Translations under genes and position numbers: made by a program
Notes under the pieces: model-generated
What the model saw: the letters and a program-made list of their open reading frames with translations, nothing else
Told to the model about the DNA's origin: nothing
The model's database searches: none
Part shown: one piece after another, positions 11,527-24,900 of the stretch
Position numbering within the stretch: the stretch's first letter is position 1
Layout: each line of letters starts with the position of its first letter
Assembly: GCA_037447655.1 (NCBI GenBank)
Contig: JBBHKE010002832.1
Coordinates: 64,001 to 128,000, forward strand
DNA length: 64,000 nucleotides
DNA from: Zygnema cylindricum
Taxonomy: Eukaryota > Streptophyta > Zygnematophyceae > Zygnematales > Zygnemataceae
Reading direction: 5' to 3'

Positions 11527-14500
11527 AAACGACAAAGCAGTGGAATACTACAGACAAGGCCTCCAGATGCCCTGGTTTTTCTATGCAGTAGTAGTATCTG
11601 GTCAGCATAGTGTGTGGACAGGGTTGTCCACTGTAGATTTTGTAAGGAGCATAAAAAGCATAGACTAGGTTGAAGTCTTTTGTCATTTGGCTTGTTTTGT
11701 TTGGTTTTGTTCTAATCATTGACATCGTATTTGTCCCGCATGTATATACCAGCCAAGGGCACTATTGTATGAAAATTTTGAGATTATTCAGCTTTCACTT
11801 GACCTGGGTTAGATTGACATTATATGTTTTTGAACGGCTGGTCGTAATTGTTGTGGAAACAACGTCTTGTAAATGAATGATGAAAGTTTCTTGTTCAAAA
11901 CGACACCTTTTTATCCATATGCACCAATGTTACAGAATTATTTTTTTTTTTTACCCGTCGTGTAGACAAAACAACATGTCAGTTGGCACAACAGTCTACA
12001 ACCGTTAGATGGCGCGATCTCTCGGAAGATATTTTGGAGATTTAAGTAGTGAAATGTTCTTTATTTGCTCATTTACAATATTTTCACTTGTGTTGAACTG
12101 AAGGAAACATGCGCATGTGGTGTATAGTTGCTTGTTCATAATATTGCACATCGAAACGTGTTGATTTGGTGTATTGTTACATGGAATTTGCATTTTGTTG
12201 GATCTCCATTCGTATCGGTTGGTCCTCTAATATGAGGTTTCAAATGCCTTCAACACAGTGGATCGGAGTGGTCTTATAGAGCTTTAGGCTGCCCCCTTAC
12301 TGATTGTATAGATCTTCTTTTTCTTTTAGAGCGTTTTATTCTTCGACCAGTTGCCTCTCTTTCTCCGTCAATGGTGGTTTTGTTCCTCTTTCCTTTACGA
12401 CCGGCACTTCAAAAGGCTTGTCTTACGGTAGATCAGAACGCCGTTTTTCTAAAACTTACGGTTATTCCCCCCTCAATTGTTCAAATCTCCCCTCTATTTT
12501 TCGACCGATGGTTTCCCTTTCCCAAATGACAGCTGTTTGGTTCCTCTTTCGGAACCAAATGTAATTGTAGACCAGACCTTTGCTCGCTTTTGCTCATTAC
12601 TACACCCTTTGGGCTTTCCCATCTTTTCATGCGTCTTCCCTTCAGTGGCGGACGATACACGTATTGTTGGCCTCTCAAGGACGAGTTCTGCTAGCGTACT
12701 AACGTTTTCAACAATTGTTTCCACAAACTTTTCAAAAATCGCTTAGAGAATTTACCCGTACTGTCCGAATGTCCAAGTTTGTTGTTTGTTCACCTTCTAA
12801 TATCCCTCACACTTGCTCTCTCCCTCATGATTTTTAGAGCTCCACTCCATCCAAGGGCACTCGCATATTTGGGTGCTTGCTTGGCTCGGTTACTTTCCTA
12901 ACCTTGTTTCTTGATTCTACTCGTCACATTGGTTGGTCCCATGTGGACGGCCTCCCCAATTTCATGACCCCTAACTTCCTTTTGCTCTTTCGACGAAGTG
13001 GCTCACCCACCTCCCCTCTTACCTAAACCGCACTTTTCTTTCGGTCCCTACCGTTGTCTCGTCTCTTTTCGCCTCATGGACATCCTCCACACTCTATTAT
13101 GTCATGGAGCTTTTGATCACGAGTCTGGGCCAGTGCAACACTGTCCAGTATCCCTTCGTATCTCAAGGGGGGGGTGGGTTTAGTATCTATGACGCGTGTG
13201 ACCTGTGTTGCCCTCTTACGGAGTTACATGTCGTCTTTCTTCCACGCTTGTCTTGAGGATACCTGCTACCATCATCCTTTGTGTTACCGATTTTGTCTTC
13301 CCCTTCAAGCAAAGCAATTTTGGAGGTGACCAATTTAATTCCTCCACTTGCTTGAGCGAATATGTCGGTTTTCTCCATCGATATTACGAAGCCAATTTAC
13401 TCATAACGATCTCGGGTGGGAGCAAACTTAAGTAAGAAACATTGCGGAGGAAATTTACACAAAAACGAAGGAAAGCCAAGGAAAGACATTTGCACGAACA
13501 AAAAAATAAGAAAAACAAAACGACTTACCCAAGACAAAACTTGTTGTAAAGTCAAAGATAAACATTGACGACAAAATAAGCATAAGCGGGGGGCTTCTAA
13601 GGCCCCTCCTCTCAAAAGAGTGTCGACCACAAGCATGGATAAATTGACCCAAACCAACCCCCGAGCAATCAAACATCTCGACACCAAATAAAGCCACCCA
13701 TAGCACTTCAGTGTGTATTATCACAAGTCGTTTTTCTATCAAAGTCTTGCGCAACCACTTCAAACATGTCGAGCCGCCTCATGGACGAGTGTAACCGAGG
13801 CAATGTACACCAAAACAATGTCTCCAAAAACACGACAAGCATTATATAGCAAAATGAGATAAATCAACGACGAAAAAATAACATGTGAAGCCTCTCAGCG
13901 GCGAGGATGCCCCCCTTCAAAAGCAATAACCACAATAGCGTCGTCGAGAACCCTATGTGTCTGTCTACTCCCTCCCCCCCTCCCCAATGGGAGCAACGAA
14001 GCTAACAAACACCATCGAGTTGAAAGATACGGTTGAAGGAGCAAAAAACGAAGTTGAGTAAAGGTGGATGTGGGAGGCCAAGCTTTAACTAGAGAGTACA
14101 GGTGAAATCAAGTGGGCATGAAGTGTAAAGCGGAGAAGATATGTTTAGCAAGTATCCAAGCTTTATATTTAGGCTCCAGTATGAAAGATGAATGCCACTT
14201 GAAGAACTAGAGGGAAGCGCCTCGAGAACCTCCGATCGAATGGCGGCAACAACCTTACCATAAATTAATTGTTTTTTTTCTTACCCATGTACTCATATTT
14301 TTTACCGTCATGCTGTTTTAATTAAGTGTTTTTTTTCAACGACACAATAGATTGTTGATCTTTAGTGTAAGTCAAAGGTCACCGTGTACTATACAAGGGT
14401 ACAAGATGTCGCTCTCGCTAAGTTTGGGGTAGGCTTGTGAAGATTGGTAGGCGATCTTGTCCTTCGTTTGTAGTGTTATTTTCCTCAATTTGGTTGGAGA

Positions 14501-15466
14501 GGAAAATACAACGGCCTTCAAACGAAGTATCTACGCCTTAGTCGTGCTTAATGGTTTCCTGCCATGTGTAGAAACGTAGGGAATTATTTGAGAATATACC
14601 ATGACTTAACCAATACTTGTTATTCTTATCTTAGGTAGAATCATAAATGACTTATGTTTGGAATTACTCGCACTGTTTGATTGAGGGCGCCGAAAATAAT
14701 ATATCGTAAAAAAAGCTTGTGGATGCAACTTTAACAATAAAACCGAAATGCGGGTACGCGAAGTATCCCAGGGAGATCAAAATCATGGTCACGTTATCGT
14801 TTAAAACTGGATAAAGACGTGTTATAATACGTATATCACATACTCTTTGATGTGCATTTTCTTTGTCTTTTTCTTGCAGTTCCTTATTCTACTTGCCCTC
14901 ATCACTTTAGTATATATGTTGCTTAGTTACGAGAACCCGTAAGCGTTTGCACAATCACACTATACTTACATGTAACTTCATTGTTTTTTTTCTTTATATC
15001 AGGCTATTATTGACTCCATAGGGGTTGTCCTTGCAATATAAAGCTCAGATTATTATTGGTATCAAGATAAAATAGAAACAAATACAATATTTTTTTCAAG
15101 CAAAAAAACTGATTCGAAAGTTAGCCGATTGCTAGCACAAAATTGCAAAATAGAGGGATTGGAACAACATTGTAATTTTGGAGAAAACTAAAAACAAAAA
15201 AAAGAAAAACAAAAGAATGACTAGTTTAATGTTTGTACTATTCCTACCCGGAATGGAGAAAATAAGTTTAAAAAGAAATAAACATAAATTGTTGTCAGAT
15301 ACACTATATCGGTACCGGAGTACCTCCACTATGACGGACCGCGTACCGAGGGAACCGCCAATACAGTATTGTCCTGTACGCCTACTCGCCTAGTCGGTTT
15401 TGGTTACAAAAGCGTACCGGCCAAAATTGCATATCAGCCGCTTCGATACGCGACGCAAGTACAGTA
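11527..15466. other. Intergenic region, unrecognised degenerate sequence
   Basis: Holds the RIN2-like 3' flank, then about 2 kb (12240-14200) with scattered short ORFs on both strands, none of which I recognise. The plus-strand frames around 12300-13400 look like decayed coding sequence (long open pieces broken by stops), so a worn-out transposon is possible but unproven. 14200-15450 is AT-rich and shows nothing clear. Confidence 0.35.
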
Positions 15467-15683
15467 CACCGCGAATCGCTATTAGCGTTAATCACGCTAA
15501 TTCGGCGCCCCTAAATTTTTCCCCTAATTCTTAAATAGAGTGATTAAAAAAACCCTAAAAGCCAAATTAGAGTTACTGATTTGAGTGATTTCCTTAAAAA
15601 TCCCCTAATTCCCAATTAGCGTTAATCACACTATTTGTTTTTTAACACTAAATAATTGTTAACGCTAATAGCGATTCGCGGTG
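15467..15683. mobile_element. TA-flanked MITE upstream of FIP1 (best-preserved copy)
   Basis: A 217-bp element with perfect terminal repeats CACCGCGAATCGCTATTAG... and its inverse ...AACGCTAATAGCGATTCGCGGTG, flanked by TA (15465-15466, 15684-15685). It sits inside a GTACAGTACTGTAC palindrome, which extends the apparent inverted repeat to 33 bp. About 0.3 kb upstream of the FIP1 start codon, so it may lie in its promoter or 5' UTR. Confidence 0.8.
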
Positions 15684-15994
15684 TACTGTACTGTACAGTA
15701 GTAATTCACAGAAATATTAGTGTACCGCAGCAACTTTAGTACTAGCTCCTTATGACGACTTGATGGGAGGTACAGAGATTAAAATTTAGAGGGAAGAAAC
15801 AAAGAAAAGTGTGCGACTATGGATATTTCACCTTCTGCTTCTTCACAGCAGGGGCTGATGTTTTCATTTTCGCCCAAGTAAAGATTTGAATCTTTGTTCA
15901 AACTTCGCGTAAAAATTTGAAGCTGGACACTAAACTATGGACGTGCTGAATTGAATGACTTTGTTTCCAATAAAATCTAGCTTTATTTACAAAA

Positions 15995-18900
15995 ATGGAG
16001 GATGACGATGATTTCGGAGATCTTTATGAAAATGCTGGAGCGCAAGATAGGTCAGAGGCTGATGAAGACGAGTTAGATTATGATGACAGGGAGTACGCCA
16101 GTTTGCCTGTCAGCGGTTTGGACGATGATGATGAATTCGAGGAGGAAGAGATGCTTTATGGCACTCCCGTTCCTCCACCAGTTGTTAAAGCAACAACTAT
16201 TCCTCCACCACCTGCACCTTCAGAAATGCCAACAAAATCTACAGCAGTTGGATCCAAAGTTATCAAAGAAACTAGTAAACCGGCAGTGGAGGACGATGAA
16301 GGGGAGGATGATATTTATGCGCAACTTTATGGCGAGGGTCCTTCAACTGCTACTGCGGATGCTTCTCCGCCACTTCCAAGCCGTACTTCTGAAGCTTCTT
16401 CCTACTTTGGGACAAGTAAAGAGTCTTTACCGGACCTTTTCTGGCCTACCAAGACAGCAGGTACTTTACGGAATCAAGAGTTACCCAGCCTACCCAACAA
16501 CATAGGGAGGTTACTTCAAAACGAAATAGCTTCTATTGGTAAATTTCATGGTAGCAACATACAGAGCACAATTGCGACAGTTTTATTTTCTGGAAGTCAC
16601 AGCAGAGAAGCAAAGGATGGAGGCATAGCGCGTATTACCGGTGATATGCACAGTGGAGGTTTAACTGGACCGATTGAATCTGGTGAGGCATACAAGGAAC
16701 ATCCTCAGGGGGCCATAGGAAGGAACATTCCTGTTGGAGATATTGGAGACGGAAGTGAAGGAGCTGTCACATCTCAAACTCGAGAGACTTATGAAAAAAT
16801 GGTAGCTGGTGAAGAATTACGGAAGGATGCGAAAGGAGATGTAGAAGGCAGCTTAAAGGATGAATTCCGCAATAAAAGTCCTACACCGGAAATAGAACAC
16901 TTGAAAGCTAGTATGCCATCCAGTATGGACATACATACAGGAATGGACTTAGTTCTAGATGAAGGAAGTAGAAGAGCTGTAGATGTAGTAGCTCCTGCTT
17001 TGAGAGAGACTGCTGATGGCCATACAGAAGCCGGTAGTAATTCAGGGGCAACGATGGGAATAGTCGAAAATGCCATTGGTAAAACAGACACAGTCTTCCT
17101 ATTTCCGAGTAGAGATGTTTCAGTTCCAGATTCAGCAGCAGAGACAGTCGTTTCAGAAGTTGACCAAAATAAAGCTAAGACAGTTGAAAATGGTGTTCTT
17201 GTTTCAGCTGAGAAGCATGGACCGACCGACGCTCCTGATACTGGTGATACGTCATTTGCTGAAGAAGACAGGGATAAAAGTCAAGATTTTGGTAGAATAG
17301 TGGACAGTGATAAAGGTGGACATGATGGAAGAGTTGAGGGTGGAAATAGGGGGAATGCTGAAGGAGAGGTAGACATAAGAGCAACTGATGACATGCCATT
17401 TGCAGAGGAAGGGGCTGAACTGGAAGAGGAAAATGGAATGGACTGGAATCATGAGTGGATTGCGAATAATGCTTTGCCCAATCGTGAAGGAGACGCAGGA
17501 GATAATTTTGACGATAGTGGAAGTGAGGACGACCTGGAGATTGTTCTTAATGAGGAGCCTCCTTTTCCGTATATGGGGCGCACACTTCCTCGTCAAGTGA
17601 TTCATCAGCAGCATCTTCATTCCGCAGTGCAGTCTCTACCTGACAGAGTAAAAGAAGGAGTTCTCCATGAGGACGATGACGTGGAAGAAGACAGTGACGA
17701 TGATGATGACTTGGTCATTGTGGCGAACGAGCCAATGACACCTGGGGAGGAAGCATGGACGTGTGCCCAACCTCTTGGGGAAACAGGTGGTGGAGGGACT
17801 CCTGTAGGTGCTTCCTTAGAAGGTGAGGCAGGTATTGTGGGACAGGTAGGAGCTGAACAAAATTCTGGATTACCTCAGCGAGCAAGTGGAGCACCTGGGT
17901 TAACCCCTTTAGGGCCTCGGAGCAACTTATCTGGAGTCCGTATCCCAGGCCAGCATGGTCCTTCTCTACACATGAAGGTGCACATGTCTTTGTTTACATC
18001 CCACTTATATGTGTTGGAAACCTTCTTCCTCTTGGGTACTTTGTCTTTTTGTATGCATTGACCACAGTTTGGCTTAGAAGCCTCGTTGTTAGTGCCAGTC
18101 TTAATTGTCATCCACTTTCGTATCCGAGGTTGAGTGTACCCCTCTGGGTTATGTCCCATGTCTTGATGTTTTTAGCCTAACTGTCATCCATGTTTCATAT
18201 TAGGTGTAAAAAACGTTTTGAATCATATCATGGGCATTTTCAATGTTTAAGAGTTTTTGCTATTCTTGTAACCCTATCTGCACCCTTTTGTTTGGCCCTT
18301 ATTGAGACTGTTGTTGTATGATGGATCCTGCACCTATTGGTTTAGGTCTGCTATTGATTTGCGAGGCGTTGATGGTTCGAGAGACTCCAAGTTATGACTT
18401 AACCTTCCAGCTGATGTGCATATGTTAGCGATTCTGTTTGTTTGACAATGCTTAGCTCGTAGCTGTAAATATCTATTGCAAGTTTGTGGAAACATAGACC
18501 TTATGGTTATAGTCAGCTGTTTCCTGGTTCTCTTCAGCTCTATTAGTCAATCTCTCTTGGTGTGCAAACTCGAAAATGACACCAAGTCTTGTCAATCATT
18601 GTCATCATTGTCTGTATTGCTCCATTACATTTTTGTTCGCATCTATAATTTGAATGGTGATCCACAAGATCTTTTGTCGGATCGGTGGACTACCTCAGGT
18701 GCATGTCTGACAACTTAGTAACCTTTCTTACCCTCGGCATGTAATTTGAAAAAGTTTTTTGGTTGACATGTGATTTTTTTTTGGATGTGTTGGGCAGTAT
18801 GTCCGGCCTGGTGTGGTGGCTGATGGCAATTTTGCGGCCACTGCTGCCCCAGGAGGGACGCCAAATGGTGTTGCCTCTGGAGCTATAGGAGAGGCTACTC

Positions 18901-21900
18901 AAGGAGCTATGGTTGCCCGGGCAGGTCAACCCTCAGGTGCAGGACGAGGGGAGTGGGGATGGAACTCTATGCAACAACGCTATGCCTGGGCAGAACCGGT
19001 TCGGGAGTTTATGTTACCTTCCAACAAGTGAGTGGCTTTTTGTTGTTGTTCACATGAGAAATTTTAGGGAATGCTTTAAAATTGACATCTGCTTGTTGCA
19101 CGCACACCTTTTTGGTTTTGGGGAGGTCAAAGAAGCATAGCAAGCCATGACGAGCCATTTTCACTTTCGCACATTACAAAACTAAATCTGTTAAATTTAT
19201 CCTGTTCCGCTGTTTTCTTCGTCTCTTGTTCGAGTTTTCGTATATATAGCATGTCCTTGAAACATGCAGTTGGAGAACTCTTTAGGCTATGACACAGCAG
19301 CTGCCATGGAAGCTGCTCTCTGAGGTTCAATCTACGGGGGACTCTGGATTGTTGCGGGACACAGGTCTTTGTTTGATGTTAATATTGAAGAACTGGAGGA
19401 TAAACCTTGGCGGCGACCAGGAGCAGATCTCTCTGACTACTTCAACTTTGACCTTAATGAGAACTCCTGGCAAGAATATTGCAGGCAGCTGGTAGGCACA
19501 CGAATTAACTGCGTCATGTATGTATATGTTGGTGTGTTATTTACATTTTACAGTCCTTTTACTGCGTTCGACAGAGCCTAAGAAACCTTTGCTCCTTCCG
19601 CTATTCTCTTTTTGATTTATATTTTTCAATGACGATTTTAAAGCGTTTTAGGACCATGATCTTGTGAATTGCACAGGGATTAAAAAATGCACCTCTGTAT
19701 GCATATGGACTTATGAAACTCATGGCATAACGATTATACTTTTGCTCATTTTGTATTTAAGCTTGGATTTTCTTCTGCTTGGCTCTTAGCACGCTGAACA
19801 ACTTTCAGAATGGTGTGAACTGCCCCCCTCTTTGTATTCATAAAAACCTGTCTTCTCCTGCAAGGAATTCAGTATGTTCAAACTTTTGCACCTTTTATGG
19901 GGCGGGGGGGGGGGGGGGGGGGGGGGGGGGGGCGAGGGCGAGATATTGGAAGGGCTTATTGAAATGGTTCCATATCGTTTGGCAAAGCAAAACTTCCAGG
20001 TCATCATTGCATGCTGGTTCTTTTAAAAAGTATGCGATTAACTACTAAAATCTTAGTTCATTGCTCTTCTTTGAAAGCTTTTCATGGGCCCGTTAGTGTG
20101 TCAGTTCCGGTGGAAACAGAAAGTAATCAGCTGTGTTTTTACACGTGGTTTTTTGTGGGGAGATTTGCAGGCACAGCTCAAAGAAGAAGCTGCTGGAAGT
20201 AAGATACGGGTGTACGAAAGTAATCGTGAGCAGGTATTTTTCTTGTGAAATTATATGGGTTTAAAGCCAACTGCAACAATTTTGGGTGTCTGCAATTTTT
20301 TTTTTTAAATTCATGGAGAGCATTTATGCAGGTATGAATTTGGCATTTGAAATCTCGTAGAAATTTGTTGGTGAAAGTTCATATTTTTATTTTCAAACGT
20401 ATTTACGTCACCTGTTTGGAGGCTTCTTTTTGTATCCACTTGCGGTGCCAGATCCATAAAAAACGCATTAACAGGCATCACAACTTTTTCCTCGTAGCCT
20501 GCGCTCTTTAATTTATCATGAGATAAAAAATAACTTCTATTTAAAGATCGCCTCCTGTTTGATAATAACAATGAGGGTAGTAATGGTTTCTAAAAAGTTA
20601 CTGCTGAGCAACATTTTCTGCCAGTAGACGAGGTTTTTCGTGATAATAGGCATTCACAATTGCCAACCTTATTATCGGTACCGTCCCATACCAGAGTTGC
20701 TCATAGTGCTGTTGGGCTGTCCAGGAGTATGATCCCGAGCTTCCACCAGAACTAGCTGCTGCTAGTGGTAATCCGGAGCGTGGAGGGCCTCCAGGTGATG
20801 GTACTGGGAGAGGCCGAGGAGGGCAGGTAATTGCCTGCCTTTCCAAAAATCACAGCCTTAATTATCGACTAAGTAGTTATTCAAAAAAATAATATATATA
20901 TATATATTAATTAATTAGTTAGTTATATCCTGTGCATCTTAGAAAGCAGACACCACTATTATAATTAGAATGGAGCTATGGCCTTCTTAGTTTGTCAGAT
21001 TTAAGTTTTAAGCACATAGTTACGGGAGGCAGCAAAGGTGCATGGACCTTTGGCCTCTAGATTTCTGGGTGTCAGATTTTCCAAGTTTCCGTGCATTGAC
21101 TGGGAGTCTTCTGTTTAGTCGAAATCCATGCGATGGGGAATACTCAAATAGACTATGAATGTGCATAATTTCCCTAGGATTGGGCACAGCCGTATTTGAT
21201 TTGAAAACAAATATTATGACTCGGTGCACTAAAGTCAACCACTCGTTTTTCAACACATGCCACAGTTTCTCTTCCAGATTTTTTTTATGTTGCATTGATC
21301 ATGAAGCTGCATTTGTTGTATGTAGAAGAATGTCTGTACAGTTAATAAGGTCTTTGGGCAACTCCCAAATGTTTTACGCGTTATTTTTTTGGAACTCTGG
21401 CCTCTTCTTTATGCATGGCGCTAGAATACACTTGGATTTCACCATTTGATGCATACAAGCTGTACCTTTGTGCATAATCTTGTCATTTAACAAGGATCGT
21501 CAGTTTACTAGGAGAAAAAATTGAAAATGTTGCTGTCATCCACGTCATGGATTTTGCTCTTGAGTGCTGTCCTGGCTTTAGAATATCAGAAGGTTTGCAG
21601 GTTCATGTTTCCAAGTACGTACACTGTGAATTGTTATTAAAGTAGAGACTATTATTGGCTTGGGGTTTATATTAGTCATATTGATTCTAATTCTGTTCCA
21701 ATTGACGTGGGAATTAAAGAATGCACGTTGTCATTGACACCATTTTAGGTTCGTGGGTTAAAATTTAGCGGCAGTGATATACTGTCATTGGTGCTGATTA
21801 GCACACGGTGTAGTAGTTGTGCTATAGTTTAGTCTGTGTAAAAAGTATCTATTGAGTTTGAAGTCCAGTTTATCAAACGTTAATTACATGAAGGTTGTTC

Positions 21901-24900
21901 CGTTTATTGGTTCTTTATGCTACTGAGAGGCACCATTCTTCAATGTCAATTGGAAATTAGTATTGAACTCCATTGACACTTTCTTTCCCCTTATTTGTGA
22001 TGAAATTGATCACGATAGAGAACTGGGAAGTTCTTTGTTTTGCAGTTAAACTGCTCTAACTAGGTTTGACTGGTTGTTGCCTCCAGTTTTTTGAACTGGT
22101 CTTTGAGTTCCTCTGATGTTATAGAAGGTTTAGATATGGAAATACAACTGTCTGCAGTTTTAATATGGACCTGGGTGCTTCTGGCAAGGCTAACCAAGGC
22201 TCAGTGAGGATTGCAGTTGCCTGGCCGTGCTATTCAAGTTGATGGTGGTTTTGGAGGAGAGCGTCGCCCTTCTCATGAACTCCGTCGTCATCGCCCGTAT
22301 GACCCTGATGTCATCATTGAGGTAAAGACGAAGCAGGGAAAATACTCTCAGATCAGCCCTCACCTGGTTGCAGCTCATTTGTCCAACTGCCTTTCCATCC
22401 TTATTATGTTTCTCCCTTGTGTTGGTCGAGAAGAGCCAATGCAGATTTCATGATCCATTTCTGTTTGTAATGGAGTCGTCCTTGTCAGCATCCATAATCT
22501 ACTTCATGCTCTTTTATGCCTCCTCTTCCCCCAACTTTAAAAAAAAATATTTGTGCAACTCGGTAGTGGTTTGGAAAATTAAGAATTGTTGTGCAGAGTA
22601 CATTTCTTACCAAAAATAGCAAGTTAGGCGGCAAATCCTTTTAAGCACAGGTGCCTCCTCATGCACGAGGCTCCTGTTTGTTGAAACTTGCTGGAGTCTG
22701 ACTAAAAACATTTGGTGGGTGCAGATTAAGCTGCTAGATCTGGACGAGTATGGTAATCCACTTCCTGAGCAAATCAGTGATGTAGGAGAGGACAAAAATG
22801 CCTCTAAAGAAAAGCAGGAACTAGAAGCTGTCCAAGAACAGATGGCTGCCATGGCAGAAGACACAGGAGAATTGAGACTGAAGGAATTTTCACAGAGGGA
22901 GGATATGCAATATTCACATGCAATGCGACCTCGACAGTCTACTCCTCATCGAGGCATGGGTCGACCAACATGGCCGGGTGGTGAAGAAGGACCACCAAAT
23001 GCCATGTGGGAGAGAATGAATGCGCCCCTAATGACTGGGCCAGGGTTACGAAGAGGAGGGCCCATGAGGGGAAATGCACCTCTTGGTCCGGGACCTGGGT
23101 TAGGCATGGGTCCTATGTCAGGAATGGGGCCTAGTTCCATGGGCTTACCCTCAGCTTCAATGGGCCCAGGGCCTCCGTTAACACAAATGGGACCTCTATA
23201 TCCTCCGCCCATCTCGATGGCCAACAGGTGTGTGATTGGAATTTATTTCGTTTTACAGCCAGATTTATTTGTTAGAGTGGGAAATTTGATTGAAAATAGG
23301 GTTGATGTGGTTGTGAGATGTGTAACAAGGGAATTTGGTTCTCCATGTTTGTGGTTAGACTGCTACAGGTGTACTTGGGGTAACAGTTGGTAGTAATGTT
23401 TTTACAGTAGACAAGGGTGGGTTATAAGTTATCATGTTTTCTGATTGGACAGATTCCTTTTGGATAACTCCTTAATCTTTGCAGATTTATAACTCCTTAA
23501 TCTTTGCGGATTTGATTTGCGCAGGATCCCTGGTCCCGGTGGTTTTGGGGTTCGCCCACTCAGTTCTGCTCCAAGACCACCTATGAGGCCTGGCATGGGA
23601 CTAGACGATACACTGTCTCCATTTGGGTCTCCTCCAGAATATCATGGTGGAAGGTGAGAATTTGATCGCTGCTGATGTATGATCAAGCTTTGGGTTTGTT
23701 ATAGGGTAACTACACATTACAGGAGTACTGGCGTTACTGGCCAGGAGTCGCAGTAATCTTACAGAAAAATGTAGTAATCGTACACTTTCGTGTACGATTA
23801 CTGCTATTTCTAGCCAGTAACACCAGTAATTACGTGTAGGTACCCTATTATTTGATTATTTGCTTGATTTGTATTGAGCATCACTTCTATTCCATCTCCA
23901 CACGTTCTGGCTTTGCTTCTATTTTAATGGCAAAGATTTTTGTTTGCGTATGCTAGGCCATTGAATCACAAGTATAAAGGCTGAATGAATGGTCAAGCTT
24001 AGGGATCTGTTTGAAATGATGATGTTTTCACCTATTTGCTTTTTTTGGGGTTATCTCAACAATGAACTATGTTTTTTGCTAGTCAAAAGTGTGATACGGA
24101 AAGTTATTATAGCCATGTTTCGCTGTGTTGTTCACCGGGAACTGTTTCAATTCATTGGACAGGGCTGTAGAGGGGGCACGACAAATGTCACCTCCTCCTC
24201 CTTCCGTGCCTAGTCGCCGGGGACCTCCTCCTACAGTGCGCTCGAGCAAACGTGGAGGTATTAGTGATGATGAGACGAAGCCTTCGGAGGCACTGGCTTC
24301 GAAACGTAGTGCACAGGAATCTGAAGAGGAGAGTGAGGATGACGAGGATGATGAGGACGAAGACGATGAGGATGATGATGATGATGATGAGGAGGAGGAG
24401 CTCGAAAGGGATAGGGCGAGAAGAGATCTGGTGCAACGTCGACATGTTATGAAAGAGCGCCAAGAGGAAGTCTTACGGCCAAAGGCTTGGGAGCTTTCAC
24501 CTCCTCAGAGCTTGTCCGATGATAGTCGTTCCAGACGAAGAGGTGGTGAGTGGATCCAAGAAGAGAACAATATCGCCATTGAAGGGAAAGACAGGAGGAA
24601 ACCAGAAGATCGTACATTGTCCCGTTCTGCACAGATGGACCAGTCAGTCCGCAGGACATCTGTCAGAGAGGAGGAGAGCAGTAGGTCTCGTCGGATGCCT
24701 GAGCGTAGCGCCAGGGACGACGAGAGGCCTGTGCCATTGCGAGAGAGGGAGACAACAAGAGGAGGGAGGGGGTGGAGTGATCCAGAGTGGAAAGAGTTGG
24801 GAAGGAGCTCTCATTCACAAATAAATGCAGTGAGTGCCGTTCATGGAGGCAGGGGGGCTATGAGGGGTGAAAGGGGACAGACTGTTGAGGCAGAGCGACG

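Noticed and set aside
12304-13435. Decayed protein-coding gene on the plus strand
   Set aside because: Several open stretches in shifting frames but no motif I can name; left as unrecognised.
19268-19364. Extra FIP1 exon upstream of the Fip1 motif
   Set aside because: Contains stops in the needed frame; joining 19027 to 19365 gives LPSNKSLFDVNIEELEDKPW, which matches the plant FIP1 pattern exactly.
22946-23224. Gly/Pro-rich minus-strand ORF
   Set aside because: Shadow of FIP1 exon 7 repeats in the reverse frame.
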